The notes under the pieces were generated by a model. That model did no database searches. It saw nothing but the letters and a program-made list of their open reading frames with translations, and was not told where the DNA came from. A program made the translations under genes and the position numbers. From Aquila chrysaetos chrysaetos (Eukaryota > Chordata > Aves > Accipitriformes > Accipitridae): a stretch of 64,000 bases of DNA. The number at the start of each line of letters is the position of its first letter. The stretch's first letter is position 1. Shown one piece after another: positions 1 through 20,089 of the stretch. The stretch is taken from positions 3,472,001 through 3,536,000 of the forward strand of contig NC_044019.1 of the NCBI RefSeq assembly GCF_900496995.4, in the 5' to 3' direction.

Positions 1-421
1 GTATTTATAAAGCCTCACTTTAGCTGTTCTTCCCTGATCCTTAGACAAGGTTCCTTGCATTCATGTTGCAGCTGGAATCTCTAGTAGCAAATGTATTGCT
101 GCTCTTGTCTCAGCATCATCTGGTGGCTGAACTGTTTCCCAGGACAGCAAGTTGTGCCTCAGGAATGGGTCTTGTTGGAAGTACCAGACTCCTCAATTAA
201 AATGGGTTACAGGGCAGAGCAGGCTTGTGGCCTTCTGCCTGCAGGTGCAAGATTAATACTGAAGCTAGAATGCAGCGCTGGAGGTGCAAGGCTGCCATGC
301 TGGTCCAGCTGTGTCTTGCCTGTAGGCTGAGAGGTGGAGAGATGTAAAGAACTAACTGTAGTCCTTGGGTTTTAATGGCAAATGCACCTGCTCACTCCTC
401 ATGACCTCCTTGTGTCCTCAG

Positions 422-3325
422 AGATAAAAAGCAAGTGGACTGGGTGAAAGCTTATCTGAGTATCTGGACAGAACTGCAGGCCTATATCAAAGAGTATCAC
501 ACCACAGGGCTGACTTGGAGCAAAACGGTAAGTGCTGGCTACATCTGCAGGAGCTTCTTAGATGAGTATTGCATGATTATTGCAGCAGATATGGAGCTTG
601 TGCAATCGCCTTTCCTCTTGCTGGCCTCTTACAGGGTCCTGTAGCAACAGAAGGGGCTAAATCACCATCCGCTCCCCCAGCCGGGGCTGCGCCTCCCCCA
701 CCAGGCCCTCCTCCCCCACCTGCTCCTGCCCCCACAAGCTCTAGCACAGATGACTCTGCCTCCCGCTCCGCGCTCTTCGCCCAGATCAATCGGGGAGAAG
801 GCATCACCTCTGGTAGGTGGAAGTAGCTAGCGGAGGGAGGGCAGCCACAAGCGAGAGTACTGTTGTGCTGCAAATCCTTGTTTTGCCTCTGTCCCTCAAT
901 ACACCTGCTTAGAAAGTACGCTTGCAGTAACAAAAGACCATCCGGTCTGAGTGTGGTGCTGGGAGCCAGAAGCAGCCCTGAGGCAGTTACAGGGACAAAG
1001 GGAGCACATCTGAGTTAGCATTCTCAGCCTCATCGGTCAGGTGTAGCAAGAGATTAATCTCTAGCTGGAACAGAGAGAGGGAACCCTTTGGTTGCCTGCA
1101 CATTTCCTATTGCACCTATTCGTATTTGCACAGGACTTACCCCTTTTGTGTGTTACCTGGTTAGCGTATCAGGATAGACGTGAAACAAAAGTGAGGTGCT
1201 TGGCTCAAGGCTTTTACCGGCTGCAGAGTAGAAGAGCCGGTGTCTTCTGGTTCTACAGTACGTCTTATGTTCTCGTCAATATTGCATCAGTGTTTCTTGT
1301 TCCCTCTTTCACTTGCTGTCACTTGTGCTTGGGCTCAACTTAGGCCCAGTTTCAATAATGTGCATTTTGAAAAATGTTATCGTGCTGGTTGTTGTAATCC
1401 CTGATGTCTGGTGTTTGTGAAACTGCATTCTTGGAGGAGAGCTGGATCTCAGGTTTGACTTCTCTTGCAGGCTTAAGACATGTTTCAGATGACATGAAGA
1501 CCCACAAGAATCCAGCACTGAAGAACCAAGGGGGTCCTGTGAGAAGTGGACCTAAGCCTTTCACTGCTCCCAAACCAGCCTGTAATGCTAATCCCTCCCA
1601 AAAAACCTCTCCGAAGGCACCTGCGCTGCTAGAATTAGAGGGCAAAAAGTGGAGAGTGGTGAGTGCTTGGCATTGGCATGAGTGGATTTGAGGGATGGGA
1701 GCTTTGCAGGAGGGAAGGACGGTCTCCTGAGGACCTTTCTTGTAAGAGGCACCAGCCCGAAGGCACATGCAGTTTGCTTTTAAAGGGTCTGCAGTGCCCT
1801 GCTGTTCACATGGACTAATTGGTCTGCATTCCAAAAATAAAGGGCATTTTTGCTGCCTTTTCAGGAAAACCAGGAGAATGCCACTAACCTGGTAATCAGC
1901 GACACAGAGTTGAAACAGGTAGCATATGTTTTCAAGTGCACAAATAGTACACTCCAAATCAAAGGCAAGATCAACTCCATCACCCTCGGTAAGTGGAGAA
2001 ACCCTGAAAACTGCTTCTGTGTGCTGGTCTGTTCGCAGAAGGCTGAATCTCCAAAAACTTTCTCTGACTTAATCTGTCTTTTCTTTGCAGATAACTGTAA
2101 GAAGCTAGGTCTGGTGTTCGATGACGTGGTGGGCATTGTAGAGATCATAAACAGCAGGGACGTTAAAGTTCAGGTGAGTGTCTGCAACCTGTTCTCTGCC
2201 TGGGGAGTGACTGCTGCACTGTACAACAGGGCGTCTGTAGCATCTGCTCCTTTGAGTAGTTTTATTTCCGGAATAGGAATGTGCATCTGTGGAGAACATT
2301 CATGAAACGCCATCTGTCCTACTGCTCTGCAGCTCACCCTGCCCAGCCCTTAGGAAGGGGCTGAAATTTGCCTCACTGGGCTGCTTCAGGGCTCTAGGTA
2401 AAAGATTAGTCTCTGTGAGGTGGGCAGCATGATATGACTGCTGAAGTAGGAGGCCAGCAGTAGAATCTACTCTGATTCCAGTTCTGGTATCTGATTTGGG
2501 ATGGTCAACTTGTCCAGCGTTCACTGTAGCTTTGTTCTAAAGAGATCAAAACAAGAAATAACTTTGGATTTTTGCCAAAGGCGGGCGTACTGGAATCCAG
2601 TGTGTCTGCGGTGGGCGGGTTGGAGTCAAACCTCTTGCCTTGAAGGCAAGCACAAAAGAAAAACGTTGTGGTTGCCCAGTTCAAAATAATGCTCCTCTAA
2701 CTGCTGCTTTGACCGCTCTGCTAGGTAATGGGTAAAGTGCCAACAATTTCCATCAACAAGACAGACGGTTGCCACGTGTATCTGAGCAAGAACTCCCTAG
2801 ACTGTGAAATCGTCAGTGCCAAGTCATCAGAGATGAATGTCCTTATTCCCACAGAGGGTGGTGACTTTGTAAGTGTTAGTTTTGAGATCATTGTGGAGGT
2901 CTGCTTGGGATTGGGGTAATGCAGGGTGGGATTCGTATTTTGAGCCCTGCAGGGAATGTCGGTTACAGTGAGATCTGGAGGGACAATTCTAGACTCTAGA
3001 CTTCAGAGGTCACAAATGATGATCAGATGTTAAAAGCAGCAGCTCGAGTTGTTTGTCTTTATAGTGAGATACTTTTCTGTGAGAGCTGTTTCTTCAGGAT
3101 TTCTTGGGGGCAGAACAGGCAGTGTTTGTGGTACAGGAAGGGACACAGCATGTATCTAAGAAAAGAAATGCCTAAAGCAGTGGGAGGAGTTACTAGTCTC
3201 AAACTGATTTTTGACAACAGATTTCTATTTTTACCCTCCAGACTGAATTCCCTGTCCCAGAACAGTTCAAGACAGTGTGGAACGGTCAGAAGTTGGTTAC
3301 CACCGTGACGGAAATTGCTGGTTAA
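422..3325 (+). CDS. CAP1: CAP1, C-terminal 301 residues (gene continues off the left edge)
   Basis: Adenylyl cyclase-associated protein 1 recycles cofilin-bound actin monomers and promotes filament turnover in the cytoplasm. Coding exons seen: 422-527, 635-812, 1471-1658, 1865-1988, 2091-2173, 2725-2868, 3242-3325; all junctions are GT-AG and the phases close to a TAA stop. The first exon encodes the end of the helical folded domain ([20 protein letters not shown]). The second carries the proline-rich tract (runs of 4 and 5 prolines) and the start of the WH2 actin-binding motif (LFAQINRGE), which finishes in the third with [15 protein letters not shown]. From [15 protein letters not shown] to the C-terminal [10 protein letters not shown] is the CARP domain. 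Similarity to vertebrate CAP1 is very high. CAP2 is less likely because the C-terminal residues match CAP1. The N-terminal half of the protein lies outside the window. Confidence 0.97.
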
Positions 3326-4672
3326 GCAGAAAAGCTCCAAGGCTCATGCCCTCCCCTGGCCCTGCTGTGGGACAAATCTGCTTTCAGATGATTCTCTTAG
3401 ATTTCTTGTACCTTTCTGCTCTCAAACTGCTTCTCTTCTACCCGAGAGACACAGCTACCTGCCGTCACTGAAATACCTCTGCCTGGGGTTTGGTGTAGGT
3501 GGCGGGTCAGTTATTGTCCACATCTATTAGCAGGAAGGTGTATTGTTTTGTTTTGGGTTTGTTTTTTTTTTCTCCCCTTGTCTGATCTAACTGCACCAAT
3601 TATCAAGTCAGATTTTCGGTGAACTTCACAGCCAGTACTGGCAGTTGGCTTTCAGAGCGTTGTTCGGGGTTTTTTTGTATTGCCTTTAAGCAAACTGTTC
3701 ATGTGAGAGGAATGGAATGTTGTCCCCTTTTTAACAAATAATGGTGTCTGTCGGGGTCCAGAGTACCCAGTTGCTATGGCAGATGTCTCAAGAAGGTCCT
3801 AGAAGCTGCTAATTCCAGCTCTATGTACTAGTTGGTGGCATTACAGGACATGGGAATGGCTTTGTCGGACCAAAGGCTGAGGACCTGGGCCGTAGCATTC
3901 CACCCTGATTTCTCTTTCATCATTCCTACTAGCTCAGTGTATTTCTGATTGTGCCATGACAGGAGGCTTTATATTAACCAGTGCCACAGGAAGACTGCAG
4001 TGGAGTAACTGCGGTTACCCCCCCAGCAGTCTGGCTGGTAGCTTGGAGCTGAGCATCTCTTATTTCCATGAGTCCTCCACCCTCACAAGCAAATCTTTGC
4101 CCCAGGGCTTCCTTCTCAGAGCAGCTGAACTCAGGTTCAGTCTTCCAGGGCAGTTCTTCTGAACCTGTCCCCTCCTGCAGAGGAAGGGTCTCCTTCATTC
4201 CAGGGTCAGTAGTGCAGTATTGTGAATACCCAGGTTGGATCAAGTTGGTTCATCACTCTCTTCCTCATCTGCAATCAGTCCCCATAAAGCGAATCCTCTC
4301 AACCTCCCCTTTCCCATGTTGCTTGGCTCTTTACTTTGGTGGAAGCTTGTAGCCTCTGTTCCAGGGCCCTGGAGCAGAGTGATGGATCTAAGACACAGTA
4401 CTGTACTGACCCATAAAGGGAGCTGCACGTGCTTTGACCTTCATTTTTCCAATGCCTCGGGTGGCATAAGCATATCTTAAATGCATTTCCTCTGTAAAGT
4501 GTCAATGTTCTTTTTCTCTAGGACAAAACTTACAAAAAAAATATGCAATTTTTTTTATTTTGAGACTGTCCTGTGACTTGTACTTGTCTTCTCCTGAGGC
4601 TTGTGAAAAAACCTTTCTTATGTACTTAAGATTATACAGAAGATAGAATAAAGTTAATGCCAACTTGCTCAT
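3326..4672 (+). other. CAP1: CAP1 3' untranslated region
   Basis: Non-coding sequence after the CAP1 stop, about 1.35 kb, ending just after an AATAAA at 4647-4652. No other gene is visible here. The exact cleavage site is inferred. Confidence 0.8.
4647..4652 (+). terminator. CAP1 poly(A) signal AATAAA
   Basis: Canonical hexamer on the plus strand, the only good one downstream of the CAP1 stop before the PPT1 3' end begins. Confidence 0.8.
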
Positions 4673-4878
4673 TACAGTGGCTCTGGCTTACTCTTTGGGG
4701 GCACACAGGACCTCGGGTAGGACAAGATGCCCTTTGCTGCCTAACCCTGCCTAGACTGCTTTGAATACTTTCCCCAGGGGGAAGTACAGACTTTCCTCAC
4801 TGCCCCTTGAATCAAATTGTCAGTAGTTGTCAAATCCCACCTTTTTTTTTTTTTCTCAGTTGGTTAGATGTAAAGTTC

Positions 4879-4884
4879 TTTATT
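4879..4884 (-). terminator. PPT1 poly(A) signal AATAAA (minus strand)
   Basis: TTTATT on the plus strand is AATAAA for PPT1. It lies about 620 bases past the PPT1 stop, so the PPT1 3' UTR runs roughly from 5500 down to 4860. Confidence 0.8.
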
Positions 4885-5500
4885 GATTTCAGTTGCTGTA
4901 CAAAAGTGCATAAAACAAGCCATTAGTTGAAAACTCTTCAAGCTGTTAATACCCACTTAATTCAAAACCCTCCTTTTTCCCAGAAACCCCTAAATTTGGC
5001 CCTTTTCCCCATCTTGAAGGAGAGGTTGTAATATCTTTCCTTTGCATACTGCCATGTAAGTCTACTTGCTGATCCCCTTAAGAGATGCAGCATTCTTAAA
5101 CTAGTGATTTTGGTTAATACTGCCATTGTGTCCTGCGAGGAACAGGGAACACAAACCTCTCAAGCAGCTAATTATTTTGCCATCACCAAGTGACCAGCAC
5201 AGCTGCAGCTCTGAGAACTGAAGTAGACTTACCAGGGCCTGTGCAGGGTGGAGTGCTTCACAATTAGTGCAAGGCTCAGTCCACCTATATTGGAGTGTTA
5301 TTACATCCAGACAAATCCCGGTTTCTTACTGCAGTGTAGCAGGTGCCACACTGTGGAACTGCTGAGCTAAACCCCCTCTTCTTCCCCTTCCCCAGATCCC
5401 CCCAGTCTTGTACACAGAAAGTGCTGTTGCACAGTACCAGCTGCTTTAACTACAGTGGTAGACCCCCCCCAGTGCTCTCACAGGGTGCCTCCCCTTAGCT

Positions 5501-9990
<4,490 letters not shown>

Positions 9991-10740
9991 CTTGACTGAG
10001 CACATGACTCGCGCTCGGCACGGGTCAGGCGTCGGGGGCGCGGCCTGGCGGGGGCGTGACCAGACAGGGGCGGGATCCGTGGTGGAGGGCGGTGCTAGTT
10101 GTGGCGGGGCGTGGTCTAGCGGCGAGGGGGTGTGGCCCCAGTGTTCCCACGCTAGGGCTGGTTCTAGTTGCTCCATCCCACGCAGGTCCCTGTAATGCCA
10201 AATGCTGGCACAGCACAGAGTTGGCTGCCTCCCGCTACCCGCCCCGGGAGACGGAGCCAGGAGACCCACGACCACGCTGGTCCCCTCTGGGCTGGGGGAG
10301 ACACCTCTCCCCACATGTGAGCTACCCCCAGGGGGGGACTGGATGGGATGGGGAAGGAGCCTCCCTTTGCACCAGCTGAGGGAGGGCAGCGGGTACCCCC
10401 GGGGCATCTGCGGGAGCACCCCGGGGTGGGAGAGACCTCGTTGCCATGCCAGGCTGTTGTGGTCGAGGGTTATAAACAACGGCTGCAAATAAGTCCGTCC
10501 CGGGGAGGTTTTGAGGCAGCTGTAAATCACTGTGCTCATAAAGCATTTGTGCCGGCAGTGCAGGCATCTGCGACCAGCAGCCTGCTCTGCTCTCGCCGAG
10601 CTGGTAATGGCATTGGGCGGAAACGCCAAGGGTCACTGCCCGGCTGCTCCTGTGTTCGTTGATGTTTGAGATTTGCTTCCTAACAGGGCCAGACATTATC
10701 TTGAGGAGAAGCAGGCAGCAGCGTTTGCAGGCAGGAGAGG

Positions 10741-13700
10741 ATGCAGCGCCACGTGGACAACACACAGGCAGGGGACGGGACGGAAGCAGAGCAGGACGAA
10801 GCCCCTCTGCTTGCTCAGCAGCCCTCCTTCCGCACAGGTAAATAAATCCGCTCCCTGGGGAGCAGTGGGCTGAAGTGCTGCCTCAGCAGGGCTTGGGAGC
10901 CAGCGACCTCTGGCTTCCACATGTTCCCTCTATCCCTGGGCAAGTCTCCTTGCCTTCCTGCCCCTCCGTTCTCCTTCTGAAGATATGAACGGCCATTGCT
11001 GCAAAGGAGGAGGGCAGGGGCTCAGTGGTAGATGTCTGGAGGGTACCTGGAAAGAGCCATTTGTTGCTGCAGTAAGGTGATTGCCTCGTGACACAGACCT
11101 GTAGGATTGGGTTAGAGTTAACCCGTGGCCTCTCTAACCAGCCTCGGTTTGTGGGCTGTCTCCTTCTACAGGGGTCTGCTCCGCTCGCTGTGGCCTGGCC
11201 CTGGTCCTGCACATCTCTCTCTTCGTGGCATACGCACTCCGGGTCAGCCTCAGCATCGCCATCGTCGCCATGACTAACAGCAGCCATCCCCATGGCTGGT
11301 CCGGCAGTGCTCCCCACAGCTCCTACCCAGCATTTGCTCAGGACGTAAGTGGAAAGCAGATGCAGATAACTGAAAGATGCTTCCTGGGCTCAGTCCACTC
11401 TTGCTTTAGTGGGAGGACAGACTTGGAAGCAGCAGAGAAAAGCCTTGAGGACAAGGGGGGTGAAGGAGCAGAGAGATCAGTTTGTTGTACTTAGGGCTGC
11501 GTTTCCTGGTTGCTTCTCCCCTTCTGGAGGAGTCTGTGCCTGGAAGACAGAGATCTCTGTTTGACAGACGTGTTCTGTCTCCTCCAGGCCCCCGTGTACA
11601 ACTGGAGCGCTGAGACTCAAGGAATTGTCCTCAGCTCCTTCTTCTACGGCTACGGCCTCACACAGGCGCTGGGCGGGTACTGCTCAGGGCTACTCGGGGG
11701 GAAACCTGTCCTGGGCAGTGGGCTCCTGCTCTCCTCTGTGCTCACCCTCCTCGTGCCCCAAGCAGCAGAGCTCGGCGTGAGCTTCCTCATCGGGCTGCAG
11801 GCGCTGCTGGGCTTGGCTGAGGTCAGTCGTGGCTCCAGGTGTTGCCAGGCTATGAAACCTGCTCTGGTTAGCCCTGGCTGCATTCCCCGTGTCCCTTTCC
11901 TCCACGCTTCCTGTTATCTTTGCAGGGAGTGATATTTCCAGCTCAGTACACGCTCTGGGCAAAATGGGCCCCTCCACTGGAACGCAGCAGGCTCATGAAC
12001 ATTGCTGATGCTGGTAAGGCACAAGGACTTTTCCCTACCACCGACTCGGTAAGTGCAGGACCTCCCCTCAGCCCCTTCTTTCCAAGCCAGTCCTTGTAGC
12101 AGCCTCAAGTTCAAGGCTGTGGGTCCTTGGCAAAGAAGCATTAGCAGTGTTCAGCCTTTCCTCCTCCTCCCATCCTGCGTCTTTTGTCTCCTCAGCTCAG
12201 GTGAGCTTGAGGCAAGGGAGGGAACCTGGACACTGAAGGGAGTAAACCCAGATACAAGGGTGCTTGTTTGCACAGGTGCTTCATTTGTGTCACCACATTT
12301 TCCCATCACAGATCAGGCTGTAGGCTGCAGGTCTGTCCCACTTGCTGCTGGTCACACAAAGTCCTATTAAAATGACGCTTCTGGTTTCTGATCCCTAGGA
12401 TGCACTTTTGGGACTTTCTTTGCTCTCCTTGTGGCTGGAATCATCTGTCAGACTCTGGGGTGGCCTTTTGTCTCCTACATCTTTGGTGAGTAATGGCCCA
12501 TCACGTCCTTCTCCTCCAACCCCGTTGCAGGCTATTTGCTGGCAGAGCTCCCAAAGGTTCCCCATCAGATCCCTGCAGGACCAGCTCCATCCTTATTAGT
12601 CCCACACAGAGCTCTGGGCTCCCCTCTCACCTGCCAGGCCAGGATGAAACCATTTTGCTGGAGTACTAGTAGGGAACATGCCTTTGCTGAACCTTTTGTG
12701 CCATCAACCCAATCCCTTCCACTGTGAGCAACGGGTTCAGGGGAGTTTGTCACTTTCTATCTTCCTGCCCTTGCTGTTTTGCCAGCATCAGCCTCCATCC
12801 CGCTGGCTCTGAGCTCTGCCACAGCTCACCGTAAAGAGGGGCTGGCACTGAGAGTCCCACTCCTCACAGGTGGTGTTGGCTGCGTCTGGTGCCTCTGCTG
12901 GTTCCTCCTCGTGTACGAGGATCCTGCACATCACCCATGGATTAGTGCCAGGGAGCAGGAGTACATCGTGTCATTGCTGGCTCATCAGGTACACACAAAC
13001 CTTTTAACCACAACTGACCATGCTGCAGACACCTTGGCAAAGGGACTGCTCCATGGCAGTTCAGCCGGGTTCCTTATAGAGTGGCCAGGGCTAGTTGCAG
13101 TCTTCTCAGCAGCAGGTGGAGAGGCCAAAGAAAGCCTGGACAGCCTGCACAGGGGATGTGAGACAGGAAAGGAGGCACTGGCTGATGTTTTATTCCTTCC
13201 AGGGCAGGTCTCATGGCCACGCCCTCCCACTTGTGGCCATGGCTAAATCACTGCCTCTTTGGGCAATCACCATTGCCTGCTTCTGCACAGACTGGCTGTT
13301 CTACATGCTGCTGACCTCCATGCCCACGTTCATGAGCAACGTCCTCCACTTTGACCTCAGAGAGGTGAGTGCTGCCCTGCAGCTGAGGCTGGTCCCTGCA
13401 ACAGCAATGGGACTTGGTTCCTCTGTAGGCTGGGAACATGGAGGTTCCTCAGGGACATCTCTTCCTGAAGACCGGTGGCTCTGGGACCAAGGGAGCCGCA
13501 GTCTCGGAGCTCTTGGCTCCGTTCCTTTGTGCCATGGATGTGACAATGCCTTGTTCTCTGCTTTGCAGAACGGGCTCCTCTCCTCCCTGCCTTATGTTGG
13601 GAATGGGCTGGGGCACATCCTGGCTGGGCTGCTGGCTGATTTCCTCCTAGCCAGGCAAGTGCTTGGCACAGCAGCCGTCAGGAAGCTCTTCTCAGCACTC

Positions 13701-14990
13701 GGTAAGGACAAGCTTTCATCTGCTGTCCAGCCTTTCAAACACACTTATGTGGCCTGTTATAAACACATCCCCTTTTCCTCCCAAGGGATGCTGCTCCCAG
13801 CCATCTTCCTGGTGGCTGTGCCTTACATTGGCTGCAATTCCACAGTTGTTGTGGTCCTTCTAACACTGGCCTTGACAATAATCAGCATGACAGGGGCAGG
13901 CATCAATATTAACCACATCGATATAGCGCCCAGGTAAGTGGGTCTGACCTCTGTGCCCTCCCTGGCTCTGCGTCCTTCCTGTTCCCAATTCCCCAAAGCT
14001 TCTGCAGCTCCTACTCTGCCTTCCCTTTTCTTCTGTAGCTGCTGGCATTGTAAGCTAAGGAGTAAAATAAAGGCTTAAAATCCCCCCCAGTCTTGCAGGG
14101 AAGATCCTAGTGTTGCTCAGCATGACAGGCAGTATTCATGCAGATGAGGGAAGGGACTGGCAGCACCTACTCCTCTCCCTTCTTGTGACAGTTTCCTCTC
14201 TGCCTCACTCAGGAAATCTTTGCTTCCTCTCCCCAGATATGCAGGGTTCCTGCTGGGAATCACAAATACCTTTGGAATAGTCGCAGGAATTATTGCTCCT
14301 ACCGCAGTTGGACTTCTTGTCAGCCAGGTAATTTGCGGCCACAAACCACAAGCACATCCCTAGAAGAAAACACAGTTCTCAGAAATGGATTCCTTTCTTT
14401 GCACTAAATCAAAAATTACTCCAAGCCAACCCCCTCTCCCAACGAACACATGTGATGTAGCAGCCGGCAAACCAGAGCTCTGGACCATTTTGAGGACATG
14501 GGGATGACTCAGAAAGCAGGAAGAGCTCCACATGGGCCCCATCTGGATGTACTTAGAGATGGGGAGAGGGTCGAGGGAGTGGGGTGAGGGGGAAGCCCTG
14601 TGCCAGGCAGGAAAGCTTCCTGAATAGAGCACAGCACACAATGTTTCCAAAAATGCCAAGGCAGGAAATGCATCTCCAACAAGAGGGGGTCTGGCATATG
14701 TCTTGAGTTGAGCAAAGCTTTTCTGTTGTTGGTACTAGTAGCAAGCAGAGGATGGAGATGATTTTAATGCCAGTGAAGTGGGTGGCAGTAGTTGGGTGAT
14801 CACTACATGGAGATAAAGGGAAGGGTGATACCATTGTGATCTGTTCTTGGCCCCCCAGGATCTCCAGACTGGCTGGAGGAATGCCTTCTTCGTATCTGCA
14901 GCCCTCAACTTGTTTGGCCTGATCTTCTACATAGCCTTTGGCAGCGGTACCATCCAAGACTGGGCTAGGGAGGACACTGCTGTGCAATGA
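10741..14990 (+). CDS. SLC17-family (NPT/sialin-type) anion transporter, 11 exons, 487 aa
   Basis: A major-facilitator transporter of the SLC17 family, which move organic anions, urate or phosphate with Na+, H+ or membrane potential. Exons: 10741-10837, 11172-11344, 11588-11821, 11926-12013, 12399-12485, 12870-12988, 13203-13364, 13569-13701, 13786-13933, 14237-14327, 14859-14990; all phases close. Family signatures in order: [14 protein letters not shown] with conserved Arg56, [88 protein letters not shown]. The C-terminal half ([17 protein letters not shown]) resembles SLC17A1-A4 more than sialin, while the ETQG and FPA motifs are sialin-like. The N terminus has DEAPLL (19-24), a possible acidic dileucine sorting signal. 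Sequons at Asn68 and Asn95 fit the first extracytoplasmic loop. The substrate cannot be read from sequence, and I do not assign a symbol. Confidence 0.9.
14066..14071 (+). terminator. possible intronic AATAAA in the SLC17-like gene
   Basis: A canonical hexamer in intron 9 (13934-14236). If used, it would give a transcript lacking the last two exons and so the final transmembrane segments. A chance match is quite possible. Confidence 0.2.
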
Positions 14991-16080
14991 GAGCCACAGG
15001 CATGGGAAGGTACACAAGGGAATGGGCTGCAAACGGGCACGGGTCAGGCAGGAGCTCCCTCCACTACCCTGCTCTCGCCTGCGCAGCAAAGCTCAGCTGT
15101 CCCTGCCTGCTCCTGGGGCCCTTGCAGCATCCTCAGGTGACGGCATGAGCCACGCAGCCCTGCCTGCACTCTGACTTTTGAAGTGCCCAGCACCTTCACC
15201 CAGCTCTGTTCACCTCCTGATCCCAATCTACTCTCCTGGGGAGGCACCAGCCCTGCAACCCACGTTGCCTGCTGTGCATTTAACCCTGCCCTCAGCTTTT
15301 GCCCACAGAAAGGAATGCTGCAGCGTGGACAGATCCTAAACGGGATCCATGGAGAGCTGGTAAAGCTGGCTGTCAGCTGAGCTCTGTAAGGAGCCTGCAG
15401 CTATTTCCAGCAAAGCTATTCTTACATAAAGTAAATTGATAATGAAGTAGTAGAGTGTTACTTTTTAACTAGCGGATTCTCACACCTTCTGCACAGAGAC
15501 TCCTAACACTTTTTTTTCTCTTCTTAATGAGACAAGCTGATTATTCATTTATCCTTCATCTCCTTTTAGAAGCAACTGGGGCAAAAAATAAGTGAAGGCA
15601 TTACAGAGTTCAACCTGGCAGCCCTGAGCATGGCCCCTGGGAGGCAGGGAAGGGGATAAGCAGGAAAAGGTGTGAGCTGGTGTTGTCCTTGCTGAGCGAG
15701 AGCCTCATTGCAAGCATTCAGCTCAGGATGTGGGCACTGAAAGAGATGTATGGACCCAAAAAAGGGTGTGAATTTGGCTTGTCCCCTTCCCAGAGAAGCT
15801 GTTATGCTCTGCGCCCAGCTGACCGCAGCGAGGGAGTGGGCTGCGACTCCTCCCTCGCTCCAGACTAAGTCAACGTGGTGCAAAAAGAGGATCTAGATCC
15901 CAGGCAAGGATCTGAAACCCACAAACACTTCCCTGAAAGAGTGAAGTGAAATTGAAATACGTTCCCAGGTCTCGTTCAAGGAACTCAGGGGTGTGGGAGG
16001 TGGGTGAAGCTCTGGGAGCCAGGCTTGGGTAAGCTACACTTGATGCTGCTTGGGAGCGGTGAAGCTCTAACACCTTCTGG
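14991..16080. other. SLC17-like 3' UTR and spacer before RPL11
   Basis: No further coding sequence recognised. No canonical AATAAA or ATTAAA follows the SLC17-like stop in this stretch. The nearest variant is CATAAA at about 15425, so the 3' end is uncertain. The sequence becomes CpG-rich from about 16,080 as the RPL11 promoter begins. Confidence 0.5.
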
Positions 16081-16327
16081 TGCGGCACCTCCCAACAAAA
16101 CCGCTGCGGCTCACCCCCCTCAGCCTCAGCAGCAGACCGGGACTCCTGGCAGGACCCCAGCCCTCTCTGCCACCATCTGCCCCAGCGCTCACGGGAGTGA
16201 GCTCCACGGCAGAGACAGCAGCTCAACGGTGGTGCAGGCCGGGCCCTGGTCCCAGCCTGGCTACGGGGTGAGAGCGGGCAGGGCCGGCGGCCTCTCCGCA
16301 TCCCCGTCCCCACGGGCCTGTGGGACA

Positions 16328-16338
16328 AAATGGCCGCG
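16328..16338 (+). promoter_or_regulatory. YY1-type motif AAAATGGCCGC upstream of RPL11
   Basis: An A-rich run plus ATGGC core in the RPL11 island, about 140 bases upstream of the inferred start of transcription. Confidence 0.4.
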
Positions 16339-16401
16339 TCGCCTCCCCGGGGCCAACGCCCGCCCGCGGTTGCCCCGGCAACGCGCAGGGCCGCCCTCCG
16401 G

Positions 16402-16418
16402 CCGCCAGGGGGCGCTGC
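16402..16418 (+). promoter_or_regulatory. CTCF-type motif CCGCCAGGGGGCGCTGC
   Basis: Close match to the vertebrate CTCF core (CCASYAGRKGGCRS), about 50 bases upstream of the inferred RPL11 transcription start. The match is read directly from the sequence; occupancy is inference. Confidence 0.6.
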
Positions 16419-16437
16419 CGCCCGCCCCGCCCCGTCC

Positions 16438-16485
16438 CATAAGACCCCGCGGCGGGGCTCGCTTGATCTCTTCCCCGCCCCCGTC
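16438..16485 (+). promoter_or_regulatory. RPL11: RPL11 core promoter: TATA-like box and 5' TOP start
   Basis: CATAAGA at 16438-16444 sits about 25-30 bases upstream of a pyrimidine tract, CTCTTCCCCGCCC, that begins at 16468. A C followed by an unbroken pyrimidine run is the 5' terminal oligopyrimidine (TOP) start of ribosomal protein mRNAs, which makes translation depend on mTORC1 and LARP1. If transcription starts at 16468 the 5' UTR is only 18 bases. Confidence 0.65.
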
Positions 16486-20035
<3,550 letters not shown>

Positions 20036-20059
20036 GCAGTTCCTGTTACCAAAAAAGCA

Positions 20060-20065
20060 AATAAA
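20060..20065 (+). terminator. RPL11 poly(A) signal AATAAA
   Basis: Canonical hexamer 25 bases after the stop codon, giving the very short 3' UTR usual for ribosomal protein genes. Confidence 0.9.
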
Positions 20066-20089
20066 GTTTTCTAACCTTTAACTTCCGTT

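Noticed and set aside
10741-14990. Naming the transporter SLC17A5 or SLC17A9
   Set aside because: C-terminal motifs are nearer SLC17A1-A4, and VNUT (SLC17A9) lacks these blocks; a symbol would overstate what the sequence shows.
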